Of a DNA stretch of 64,000 nt, positions 11,602 through 23,464 are shown in pieces. The translations under genes and the position numbers were made by a program. The stretch spans positions 1,054,001 to 1,118,000 of the forward strand of contig SJRY01000050.1 of NCBI GenBank assembly GCA_011319805.1, in the 5' to 3' direction. Position 1 is the stretch's first letter, and each line of letters starts with the position of its first letter. The notes below the pieces were generated by a model, which was not told where the DNA came from, did not search any database, and saw nothing but the letters and a program-made list of their open reading frames with translations. Source of the stretch: Macrocybe gigantea. Taxonomy: Eukaryota; Basidiomycota; Agaricomycetes; Agaricales; Callistosporiaceae.

Positions 11602-14600
11602 GGTCGCTAGCATGAGAAGAGCATTAAGGAAGAAGAAGACAAGAAAAGGATCGGGAATGGATGAGATTGGACGGTAAAGAAGGGAGAGACGCAGCTGAGG
11701 CGGGGCTATGTAGTACGATGCTGATATTGGAAATCCGAAAAACAAATAGAGCATCGCGCTGACGAAACGCACTCTGTCGACCCGCACCGGTTTCCTGCTT
11801 TGTGTCCGTCCATACTTTGGACCCTGATTGCAGATCCCGGATCCACCGGCACATCCATCTCCAGCCATCCTCCCTCCTCCACCCACTTTGCCAACCTTCC
11901 AACCTACCACACCTTTTCAAATCAAAAAATCTTGCCTAAAAGGAACGCCACAAAAAGACAAACCGAAATCCTCCTTGTAATATAAATAGCAATCAGCGAT
12001 AAACTTGATCAAAAACGAAATGAAGATTGAGGGAAAAAAAAAGTTGTCAAAAAAAAAAGACTTGGCCCGCAGCGTCAAGGTCTTTCTTCATTTGCCTTTT
12101 GCGGAATAAACGTGCCACGATGGAACAACTGCAACCCATTTGTCATCACGCTGGTATACATGTCAAACCCCCCTTCCCTCTAGCAGCCCCACTGCTTCTA
12201 GATCACCATCGTTCCAGAGTCCCTCCCGCGACCCTGCAACCCAAAGCCTGTTCCAACCATCACAGGACGGCGGAAATGAAATCGAAAACACAGGTCCCAT
12301 TCCCTTTGATCTTGCATCACCTTCCTGCATGTCGAGATGAAAAGAAAACAAGCAACAGATATTCTCTGCCAAGTTCCCAATAAAGGAAAAGGCCTAGAAA
12401 CAATCGCCTCGTCCTTCCACGTCTGCTCGCCATATCGGGAACACTACACGTTTCCAACAAAAAAAAATTAATCTTGATCAGTTGTTGATCACCATGACAC
12501 AATAGACGCAAATATAAATGACGAATATCGATCGATTATCGCGTCCGGCTACAATTGCTGACATGAGCTCCTGAATCTACATCGGCGATGTGTTCGAGAT
12601 TCCGCTTGTTGAACGAACTTCTGGCATTCGCTCGAGTCACGCTACTCATTTTCAAAGTTATTCCATAGCTTCTGCCTTGACTGCCAAGCACGCCTTTGCT
12701 ACTCGTTGAGGTGAAGAACAATCAATATTTTATTTTTCAAAAAAGGACGATCAGATAAAGAAAAAAACACATGAAAATCGCAGATGGGCTTGTCCCCTCT
12801 CGCTTGCTGATGTAAATCATCCCAACATATCAGCGATTGCACGCAAAAAAAAAGAACGCATGACACTTCACCTTTGCGTCTGCGCCACTCGCATCGCCCC
12901 CTCTGGCCCAAAGGGCGATTATGATTTCGTGACGGGTTCCGAACGAGCGAGAAACGCCGAATTTTCTAACATATGTTGACGAGCCGACATGTCTGGCACG
13001 ACGTCAGACCGCCTTGAGATCAGCATCGATGTGTCATAAGCATCCAGATCCTCAAATCCTCCCCCACCCCACGCTACCAACCTGCCCAAACGCCCAGCGC
13101 AAACTCGTAGTTTCTTACACACAGCTGCACACTCCATCCACGCAAGGGGCAAGCTAATTAATCAAAAGAAAATGCAACTTTATACGGTGCCGATGATGGC
13201 GCAAGGCACACCACTACAAAGATGCATCATCAACTTCATCAGCGTTATCACCAGAACATGGTGATATTTATAACTCATAATATACTCAAAGAATGATGCA
13301 TAAGGCTCATCGTCTAGAACACGCACACACACGCACGGCGCGGTGGTGACATCCACCCACTTCCGATGGACACTCTTGGGTCAACAAGACACGCAGCGAA
13401 CGACGACGCTGCGGACCGATCAAAAGAGGCCAAACAACTCTCAACCCTAACGTTGACCCGATCCCGTCCCGCTCCATTCTCTCCGCACAATCAAACACGT
13501 ATCGCACCTGTATTCCTCCGAGCCAGTGCAGAGCCAGAACCAGCACAGCAAAAGAAAAAAAAAAATTTCACAGCGCAAACGCTAGGCCGTTTCTGAGCAT
13601 GTCACAATGGCAGTCCATGTTGTCTGACAACGGTTTCCGGAAGAGAGACGAGCGAGGGATAATCATACCCGGAAAGGAACTAGAATCCGAAATCCAAATT
13701 GAAAACCAATTTCGACTGCCCCCCGGAAAAGCCGATATGACGGGTTTGCTTAGGAATGCGTTCCGACGTCCGGCCTATCTCGCAGGAGCGCTCAGACGCC
13801 GTCTGTCTGTGCACTTTGGGAGGGCGAAAAAAAAAACTGGTCAGGAGTTGGTCGAGAGCATTCCTGATACAGGCGCGCAGCGATCAAGGTCGAGTGTGGC
13901 CTGCGGCAAGGAGCGTAAGCTGCCATGGAAACAGCGACTGCCGGAACTTTGTGTCGCAATATCTGCACCTTGCATCACAACCAGAGCCCCTATTTTCAAA
14001 CCCCCCGCCTCATGATCCAAGGTCTTTTTTTTTCTTGCTCATTTTCGATACCAGCTTTGTACATCACCCAGACGGAATCAGGCTCCAGCCATATCCCGAT
14101 CTCTCGACGGCGGCCGTCCCTCAGCCTTCAGGACACCTCAAGCCCACTGTCTAGTACTGCTAGATCCACTCGCACTCAAAGCTGGACGCGTTGGGTTCAC
14201 AGTGTTAGTGTTGCTCTCACTATCGCTCACACGCGAGATAGCGTCTTTATTCCGATGCCTTTCAGTGCCGGAATCGCTAAATCTGGAGCCTCCGCCAAGT
14301 TCCGGCGTGCGGCGGAGCAAGGCTCACTGCCCGGGACGAACCAAAGGGCTTTGACAAGCTTTCTTCTATTTTTTTGTTCCTTTCTTTCTTTCCTCTTTTT
14401 TTTTTTAAGATTTCTCGCCCTCTTCTGCATGAAAACGCTGACCTTAAGAGCTTTTCGTTTCCCTGCCGCTATCGGCTTGCGGCAAGACGCTCAACGATGA
14501 GCCCTTCCGGCCAGGAACCTGACCTCCCTTCAGGCCCGCGGTCGTCGTATGCACAAACTTGGATTGACAGCTGCCGAATCGGACGATGGTTCACATACGC

Positions 14601-15608
14601 TTGCTCTGACTGCGAGACAGGCACCCTAGAAAAAAATTTTCGCTCACCTCCGAGACTGGCCATGCCGTGACGTCGGGGTGTGTGTGGGCAGCTTTGGTCC
14701 AAACCTCCTTGGTACGCACCCGGCGGCGAACGGAAGAGCTGGGACGAAGACGGAGAAGGGAGAGAAGAAGAAAAAATTTTTTTTTTCCCTTTCCTTGACT
14801 TGTGTTCGGCGCTTGTTTTTGTATTTTTTGCGCTTGTGCTGAAGGAGATAATCATGACCCGCTTCTGGACTATGCCACTTGAGCGCTTTGAGCTTCCACT
14901 CAAGAACTAGACCAGGTGGCAAGGTCGCCTTGCGTCTGCTCCAACGCGAGTCCAGACTCCAGAACATCGCACAGCCCTTCGTGCTCTGTCTGGTTCGGGG
15001 GGCACGGGCAGCTGCGGACCGTTGCTGACGACCCGGATGCGATTAACAAAAACTTGAAAGTCGGGGCCAAAGGGCAATCGCTTTTCTCTGGCTTTTCCTG
15101 AAACACTCGGGATACGTCGTCCCCGCGATCCCGCGATCCTGACCGCCAACCGTCGCAGTCAGCCTCTCCCTCCAAGATGTACAGTGTTTGCCATATGCAA
15201 AGGTCCTGTTCCTCCATATATGGCATCGAGTGGGGTTTTTGCCGTTACTCGTGCCACAGTCGAGACCATGACTGCGCCACGCACATCTAGGCACATCCAG
15301 CCCCGAACACAAGTGCCACGAAAGTGATAGGCCAAGTGTCAAAATGATCAAAGGTCGCTTATCCACAAGACGTCTTGTGGAGAACGCAGGAAAGCATGAT
15401 TATGTTAAGGCTGATATGTTTTTCCGCACGACTAACCTCAAGGCCCAGCGAAAGCTTAAAAGTCAAAAACGATCAGGGCCAGGAGACGGAAATGATGTGC
15501 GTGTGATGCGTGGATAGCAGAAAGGAGTGAGAACAAAAGAAGCATAGGCACAAATTTAATCTCCCTCGATATAGGCCATAAGCAAGTATAACACCTCTGT
15601 TCATCCAA
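11602..15608. other. 4-kb gene-poor stretch
   Basis: This is the upstream region of the transcription-factor gene plus the 3' flank of the membrane-protein gene. It is rich in A/T homopolymers and short random frames. The longest frame (13599-14015, +) is low-quality and has no splice partners. Long upstream regions are common for fungal regulators. I see no supported gene or repeat. Confidence 0.45.
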
Positions 15609-17642
15609 TCAGACTTCCGGAGCCGGTGGTCGAGTCCCACCGATATCCTGCAAGCCGAGGCTGCCCTCTGGTTCGATGGAGTTGGCAGGCACATGGTTTC
15701 CGTGGCTATCATCATCAGCCGCATCTTCGTCTTCCATCTCGTAAAGAATATCAATGTCCACAAGATGATCTTGCAAAAGTGCGGCGAAGCCACGCTTATG
15801 CTCGCATTCTGCCACCAGACCAGGATACTTTTTTCGCCATCCATCCCGAAGGCGACACCTCGGGATTTCATCCGCGAGACCGAACAAAGTCAACGGTTTG
15901 CGACCTTGGTGAATGGTCAGTGCGTTGATGTCACTTTTTTGAGGACGCTTTGACTGATCAGATCGCTCACCGAAAATCAGAAGCAGGATGCTGCCTCCGA
16001 AGAGGAAGGCAAATACGGCGTTCAGGGCTGTCCAGAGACCACCCATGGCTGCAAGTCCTCCAATGATAGATTTTTCTCTGATATCTTGAATGAGAGTCAA
16101 ATCCGTTGCATCGTTTGTGGTATATATGCGCAACGTCGCCGTGTTCTCAAAGCGCGGAACAAGCGGATGGGGATCGACCGCCAGAGCTCCGAGTTCCGCG
16201 GTGAAGAACGTCCGGTACGACGACTTCCAAAACCAATTTCAAGCATTCCCCTTCATTCTGAAAAAGGATCGGCACTTACGCCGATTCCAAGTGCAGCCAG
16301 ACGAGCCTTCTTGAAGGGCATTCTCAGTTGTCGCGAGGCGCTGGCACAGATGCGAACCAGGGAACAAAGGGGTTCCCCTCGTGTATGTCAACACGTCTTC
16401 GGTGTTATTGGTTAAACCCACCAATATCGATACTGTCCTCTGGCCTGCGGCTACCAGAGGGCCAGAGTCTAACCCCAGCTTGGTAAAATTGACAGAGACC
16501 AAAAGGTCTGGTGCTACCTCGGATGGGGGACGTGTGATCGCCTGACTGACTGGTTGTTGCTGTGAATGCATGAAGATGGAAGCCATCGACTTTGTACGAA
16601 CTGTTCATGGTAGGACCCATGGTAGGACCAAGCCTATTTGGGCAGAAAATCGTTATCGACTGGTAATAGAGGTCCAGATCTATGCGTTGAAGCGGAGCTC
16701 CTAAGGCACTATCAAAGGTTCTGTTCCCAGGAACGGGTACGCAACCGGGTTTGGCGCCTACAAATGATCAAAATTTCATAGCTGAAAATGCAAGGTTTGT
16801 AACAGCTTACCATTGTTATCCCATAAAGGTGTGACCGCAATGGCAGCCTTAAAATCATCCACTCGACGGGCAGCAGGGAGGGTCATACTCATAGTCTAAT
16901 GGTCCTCAACTTAGAACGTCGATGACCCATTATCTCTGCGTGCTCTTACAGCTATGACGCTCAAGACAGGCATGTTCATTTGAAAGTCGCCAGAGGCATG
17001 TGACGTGTGATATGATCTCGTTGGGGTCCTCCCAGTTTCCTGGATGGGATCGACAATCAATGCGAAGACAGAGAACGCGAGCAATCCGCCAATGATTCCT
17101 AGAGCTAGCAAAGCTCGTAGGTCAGCAAGAAGGGAGGGCTCGGAACTAGTGCGACGAAGATGGCATTGGTGCACGTGTCAGGCGGCCAGAACACAGGGCT
17201 CACTCGTAGCGGTGCCGGAAAAAAGGCCAACCAAACAAGCGATTCGTGAAGTTTCCAAAAAGATCTGACAGACGCGGTCTTGTAACATCAGGCAATGGGC
17301 CCTCTAGCCAGACATACGAGACACGCAGCGTGGAAATGGAAAATTTCAGCCGCTCCCGCAGAATAGACATTAATGGCCTTTTCAACCACAGCCGCAGCAA
17401 TCCTAGGAGTCTAGAAAGGCCTGAAGCGACAAAACCAAGAAGCAGGACCCAAACACTGAGCAAGAAAAATATCTTGGGTTCCTCTGTCCAGCGGTTGACC
17501 TTGACCTTGTGTAAACCAAGAATGAACCAGGCTGACGCCGGCGAAAGAATCACTCTAAGCCAAGCCCAATCAAAAGTGGAAAACCTGGCCCCAGCTTACC
17601 AGAGATTTCGGAGCAGACAAGAACAAAATCCAAGATAACCAT
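15609..17642 (-). CDS. polytopic membrane protein, basidiomycete hypothetical
   Basis: No known function. The start is the ATG at 17642 (MVILDFVLVC). After an intron, an exon with two hydrophobic stretches (SVWVLLLGFVASGLSRLLGL) runs into FGNFTNRLFG. An intron with GTGAGC...CTAG at about 17211-17155 joins in phase to SEPSLLADLRALLALGIIGG, another membrane segment. Middle exons read GAKPGCVPVPGNRTFDSALG and a Ser/Thr-rich part with NxS/T sites, probably the extracytoplasmic domain. The last exon has a strong membrane span (FAFLFGGSILLLIFG) and an acidic cytosolic tail ending PPAPEV. The topology suggests a plasma-membrane protein with a lumenal or extracellular loop. A frame change near 16550 needs an intron or a missing base. 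A 12-bp direct duplication (ATGGTAGGACCC) lies near 16610. Upstream exons before 17642 cannot be excluded. Confidence 0.6.
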
Positions 17643-18849
17643 CGGCAGTGCTTCACCTTTAATAAGGCTATAAAATGATTGCAGTCAGTTCGGAAGATTT
17701 CGGCGCCGCACTAATGCCATACGCACGAAGAAGACACATTATGAGTGTAAGAAAACGTGCAGAGTATGAGGTAGCCTCCGAATTGCGGACTTGCGCATGG
17801 TGGGCATTGACTCCGTTGTATGGCTGGGGACGTCACCAGCAAGGCGATGACACTGAGGCAAGGCATAAAGTCTGAGTCGCTCCTGGCTTGAGGCACCAGA
17901 GAACCTCAGCAGGACACGTCTGCATTGTGCCATGAGCTGCGCAAAAGTCATGTCGGTACGTTCGGGGTTGGAAAAGGGGAACAGATCTCAGCAGATGGAG
18001 ACAAGGAAGGATATGTGAAGGCTACAGCCGCCTCCGTTTCCACGAGGCAGGGCGAACGGCCCCAGGGCTAACCAAGAAAAGCCAGACACCCCTGACATTC
18101 AGAACAGTCGGCGTCTAATGCTGTGTATAGCCCATTCGACGACCAATTTTTAATCCGAATAGCGGACGAACATGACATAGACAAGAAGCAAGTGCTTTTT
18201 CTGTTTGTCGAGCGTCACCACGAAGCAGTGAGCCAGAAAGTGAACCAAGTCTGAGCCGTTCTGGGCAGCGCGCAAATGAAGAAGGTCCCAAGAGAAATGC
18301 ATAGGCATGTCAGGCGTTGCAGAAGGGATGGATTGAAGGGAGCCAAAAGAGTCAAAAGCGACAGCATGAGGACATAAACCAAGGTCAGTGACTCAGCCGA
18401 GCAGGAATGTCGCAACGCACAAGCGGGAGGTCACGGGATCGACGTGATGTGGAGCCCTCAAACTGAGTTCTAACAATGCTGGAGACAGGACTGCATTAGA
18501 ATTGAGACTGAGTAGTATAACAATCTGCTTTTGTGCTAGAGAGACATAGTAGACGAGGATAACAACTACATCGTCAAGAATCTGGAAAAAAGAACATGCA
18601 AGGTATAAACAGCAAGAAGTTAAAAAAAAAAAGAAATTGAATATAGCTGAATAATGTGTAAGTAAACATGCCTGCCATTTTTCCCGCCGGATCGAGAAGA
18701 GAGAGGTTAGGTGAGGAAAGTGAGGAAAGAGGAGAGACGGAGGGTGAGATACTGTATGTACAACGGAAAGGCGAAAAATGTCCCACTCGGAGATGGAGGA
18801 AAAAAAGAGACGCAGCAAGACTGATTTTTGAAAACCGTCATCAAAAAAA
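17643..18849. other. intergenic region, nothing recognised
   Basis: It lies between the start of the membrane-protein gene and the 3' end of the Sds3-like gene. A minus-strand frame at 18878-18393 is Phe/Leu/Ser-rich and runs on past the Sds3-like stop, as 3' UTR would. I see no gene. Confidence 0.4.
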
Positions 18850-21800
18850 TTAGTGCCCGTCAACCATCTGAGGCACACTCATCTTGGATGGAGGCGGTGG
18901 CAGAGACGCCGACGGCGGTAAGATGCCCAATCTAGGCGACGACATAGCCGACGAGGGACCACCACCCATCCTCTCGCGCTCCCTGTCCATCATGACGTCT
19001 CGCTCTCTATCCCTCTCCTCTCTCGATGGTCCAGCAGCGCACCGGCAGGACCGTTCGTGACAGGGCCCAGCGGGGGTGGCGGCGGCGCTCTAGACGACAG
19101 CGTCGATGGCGGCGGTAAGCTCGGATGGCCAGCTGAAGGCGGATACGACATGTGGTGCGGAGACGCCGTACGGCTGTCGACGTGCGGGTACGGCGGTGGT
19201 CCAGAGAGGCCATTCTTCGCATCCAGACTCGACGAGGGAGGAAGCGGGGGCGGGGCGGGTTGTTGTGGACCCACCCCCGTCGGAGTCAGCGTCCGACCGG
19301 GACCCGATAAATGGGGAGAGAATGCAGGCCCCGCAGACGACGACGAAGAAAGAGGCGGTGGCGGTGGAGGGCCGCCCAGCATCTTGTTCGAAAGCGGAGA
19401 CGGGGGCCGCATTTTCAGGCTGACGGGTGGAGACCGATTAGGCGGCAGCAGCGATGGAGATTGACCGTATCGCGTGGGTGAGTGATGCGAGTTGGTGCTG
19501 TTCGGGTACGCCGATGACGACGAGGGGCTCGGGGGATGCATGGGTCTACCACGGGGTGGCGATAGCCCAAGCGAGTTCTGCCGCGAGGAAGGGGGTGGAG
19601 GTCCGCGGTTCATATGGCTCGAAGACGGAGCAGCACTCGCATATCGTTGACCTGGGGAATGAACGTGCCCCTCATGCGAGCCGAGGTAGGAATGGGGTCC
19701 GGCCGAGCCAGGGGCGTTAGGCGGCATTCGATACGGACCTTCATCCGTCGATGGATTCCATGCGCTCCGGGGAGACGAGGTACCATTCACAGCAGGTCCA
19801 GTCGGCGGAGACATGCCCGATCCCGGCATGCTATGTGGCGAAGGGCCCAACGCAAACGGTATAGCCATCGGTCGATCGCGATCGTCCAGAACGGGTCCCG
19901 ACGAAGGTCTGGCAGGGTGTTTTCGTCCGTCTCTGTAATCACCAGACGGCGGCGAATGCTCGTCGCCTTTCCAGAGAGACGATTTTGACGACGACGACAG
20001 GTTGATCACCTCAGTCGGATGCTGATTGACGCCCGCATGCGAGTGCGGCCGAGCGATGTCGTAGTCGCGGGAGCCACGAGGGCTCTGGGGAACTCCAGAG
20101 CCAGGGCCGTTCGGCGGTAACGACGACGAACCGTGCCCGATCGAATTGCCGGACTGCGGATGCCCGTGATGGTGGTGAACAACGTGATGGTGATGGGGCT
20201 GCGAGCGATGATGCATGTGGGGATTTAGGTGATGATGCGATGGTTGACCTGGCCCCATAGGGTGGTGATGATGTGAGGAAGGCGGGGCGTGTCGATGTGG
20301 CTGCTGCTGCTGCTGCGACAATTGTTGTTGCTGGTGGTTGTGGTACTGCCTCTGGCGCTCCATCTCCTCCTCCCGCTCTCTCTCCCGGTTCTCCCTGTCC
20401 CGTCTCTCCATCTCACGTTCCCACTCCCTCTCACGTTCCTTCTCGCTCTCCTCCACCAACCACCGTCTCTCCTGCGCCCAATACGCCTCGTCCCGTTCCT
20501 CATCCGCCACCATATCCGGTGGCCTTCGCCCGTCACGTCCTCGATCACCCGCATTCCTGCGAATGGCATACAACGTGGTCATAGCCCCGCCAAACCCAGG
20601 CATGCCTCTCATCTTCCCGGTCGACCCATTCGTCATGACGGGAGAAATCGGCCTTCCCATGGCATGCGATGGGGCCGGTGGCGGCGGGGGTCCACCAGGA
20701 TATCCGCCCTGTCCAGTCCCACCTTGCGAGCCAAAGTAAGGATGGGCCGGTGCTTGGCTGGAACCGGGCATCGCACCCACATCCTGGTCGATGGAATGAA
20801 GGGGCTGGCCATGGTGGTGCACATGACCATGAAGCGGAGGTGGCTGCGGAACATGAGACGGCTGGTGCATGCGGCCTTGTGGAGGCGGACCGTTGTAAGA
20901 TGGATAGCCGGGCATCGGTGGCGCAGGCGGAGGTACGTGGTGTTGCTGGAACGGAGGTGGCGGCATGCGATGGGTAGCGGATGAGCCGTACGAATTCTGC
21001 ATCACGCCATCGTTGTACTGTTCATAAGCCTGTGGATGTGGCGGTTGCTGGCTGAGCTGAGGATTTATATTCATTGACGAGCTGTGATGCAGGTCATACG
21101 CGGGCCTCCTGTCCCGCGGCTGCAGCAGAAAGTCGAGATCGCTGGCAACCTCGACAGCGGAAAGGGTGGACAGCTCAGGATACGTCAGATGATTAGCACC
21201 TAAATGGTGTTTGTTTTGACGACGGTGATCGGGTGGGAATGTTCTCGCGATTTTCCTTAAGGAAGGCGGTGGAGGAACCTCTTGAGGTATATTTGGAAGG
21301 CGTCGTACTATGCATGTCAAAATCAGGCGTTGTGATAGGAAAGGAGGTCCAAGGCAATGCTCACGAGGTAAAGGGCGCTCGACGGCTCGTCTTTCTCTTT
21401 CCAACTTTCTACGTTTCCTGTTGGTCTCTGAAATCATGTCAGTCTGAAGTTCGTCCCGTGCCAGCTGTAAATGAAGTAAATGCCGTCAAACGTTGGCCAC
21501 ACAAAGACGAATAATGAATGGGATGTCACCTTCCACCAGCTCCAAGTGGCGTCGTCATCCGCTCGCCGCCGTTTTGCAACGGTCCCCAGCTCATATGCGC
21601 GTTTCCGCGCTGCAAGTTCCAAACGCTTATCCCTGCGTTTAGACAACTCCTTTTGGAGGTGAATCATTTCTGGATGAGTGCCTACAAAAAGCGACAGAAA
21701 CGAAAATGAGTTCAAAACACGGTCAGAGTGGCGCGTGAACACGCACCTTCCCCTATCAACTGCTCCTCCCATGCCAGACCTTCCATCTTCTCGACGTAGA

Positions 21801-23304
21801 CGCGTTCCCTGAGCAAGGCAAACTTGAGCTCAATGGTCGCGAGGACGTCAAGCGCTTCTGCGCGATGTGCGGGTTGCAGGTCTGACTCTATCTCGACTTC
21901 GAGGTCGTCGTCCGGCGAGTGCTCGTCCAACTCGGCCTCATCGACAACGGACCGCTCAGGTTCGACCTCTGCTTCATTGTTCACCGCAGCAATTGCGTTT
22001 CCCTTGGCAGAAGCGGGTATCGCGGCGTGAGAGGCATCCTCCTCCATCTTGGTACCGCTCTTCGCATCGCGCTTCGGACGCCCGGCCGTCTTCTCATTGC
22101 CTCCTTCCCGATCTGACACTTTTGCGGATGGAACGGGTGATGCTGAGCGTGATGAAGCAGGAGATCCCGACGCTGAAGTCGCAGAGGGCGAAGGAGGGTC
22201 TAGTACGGCCGAGCCCGCCATGATGGATGAAGCTGCGGCAGCGGCAGTGAGTGGCGCGATATCCTGTGGCGCGGGGGCGGTGACATCTACGTCCATGTCG
22301 ACAAGCACATCCGTAGATTGCGAGGACAGTTTCGAGGCCTTTGTTTTGGCGCTCGCTGGCGGCGCCTCGCCATCCGGCTCGTCATCGTCAGCTCTGATCC
22401 CTTTGGAATCCTCCTCTTCCTCTTCTGATTCGATGCCGTTCTCGCTTTCGCTGCCGCCTCGCATGGGAGCCTCGTCGGCGGCATCGGGGTCGGCGTCCGA
22501 GCCGTCGTCGCCGTCGTTCTCGCGCTCGTCGGCATCGGGCTCGTGATCGCCAGCGCCGAACGCAGTCCCTTCGGAGGGGACCGCGTCGCTCTGGCCGTTG
22601 ACCAGCGACTGAGAGTGATGTGACTGCTGCTGCGCCGAGAACGGTGCGCGGGGTCGAGTGCCCCATGGCGGGTTGGGCTTGGGCTTCTGGGCTATCCGAT
22701 GCACGGGCGTCTCATCTTCAGAGGCGTCGTCGTCATCGACGCCGTTGACGCCTCGAGACTCGCGTTCGTCATCCTCGCGCCTCTCGTCGTCGTTGTGGTT
22801 GGTCGGATCGTTCTCCGGAACCAGGCGTTTGGCAGCCCCGGAACGTGGCGTGACGACGGAGCCGTCCTCTTCCTCATCCTCGTCAATGTCGTGTTCGTTC
22901 TCGTCTTCTTCTTCCTCCAACACCTTTGGCGGACCGTTCACGCTTCCTGCCTCCTCCTCATCATCTTCCTCCTCTTCCTCTTCCTCGGCCGTATTGGAGG
23001 CCTTGGATTCAGCCCACCCCCACATCGGGGTGGGAACGAGACTGCTCGTCTTGCGACGGCCGCCTGCGCGACGCTGTGTGCGATTGCGCAAGAGGGTCTG
23101 CCGCGCTAGCTGGCGTACGGGTCGTGCACCTTGTTTGACCTTTCTTTTTTGGGCCTCCTGCTCCTCCTCTGTCAACTCTGAGAGCTCAGAGTCGCTGTCG
23201 AGGCCAGCACCGGAGGACTCGGTGGGCTTTGTAGTACCGGGGGGTGGTGAGGGCGATGGGGAGGGTGATGTGAGGGGGTCGGAGGAAAGGGAGGAGCCAG
23301 CCAT
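18850..23304 (-). CDS. Sds3/BRMS1-family HDAC corepressor subunit with long disordered tail
   Basis: Sds3/Dep1-type proteins scaffold the Sin3-Rpd3 histone deacetylase complex in the nucleus. Exon 1 (23304-21747) encodes a Ser/Pro N-terminus, a long acidic Glu/Asp-rich region and then the start of the domain (ALDVLATIELKFALLRERVY). It splices in phase 1 to exon 2 (21681-21530, THPEMIHLQKELSKRRDKRL ... ATWSWWK) and exon 3 (from 21464, LARDELQTDMISETNRKRRK). Together they form the typical Sds3 helical coiled-coil. After another intron comes about 800 residues of Pro/His/Gln/Ser-rich sequence with a charged ER repeat (EREREWEREMERRDREN) near 20400, far longer than yeast Sds3. One frame stops at 18990. 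One missing base near 19020 would restore a clearly coding C-terminus (MSSPRLGILPPSAS ... MVDGH, stop at 18850), so I extend to there. The family call is confident; the length of the tail depends on that frame repair. Confidence 0.8.
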
Positions 23305-23464
23305 TGCGGCGGACGATGGCGAAAGGAACTGTTATGTTTGTGGACAACAAACCCGGTTTCTCAGGTGGGACGTGCGCGAGAAACACACATGACCAGCATC
23401 TTATCTTATCAATATTTTATATTTTTCTTAAAACAAAAACCAAATATTACAAGGACCCTAAATT

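Noticed and set aside
13599..14015. 138-residue plus-strand frame in the gene-poor region
   Set aside because: No recognisable domain, no splice partners, no promoter signal.
18393..18878. 161-residue minus-strand hydrophobic frame
   Set aside because: It overlaps the end of the Sds3-like gene in another frame and looks like translated 3' UTR and pyrimidine-rich DNA.
20289..20984. 231-residue plus-strand frame rich in Leu/Arg/His
   Set aside because: Antisense reading of the repetitive Pro/His/Gln-coding part of the Sds3-like gene.
22658..23392. 244-residue plus-strand Ser-rich frame
   Set aside because: Antisense of the acidic Glu/Asp-coding exon, which always yields Ser/Leu-rich shadows.
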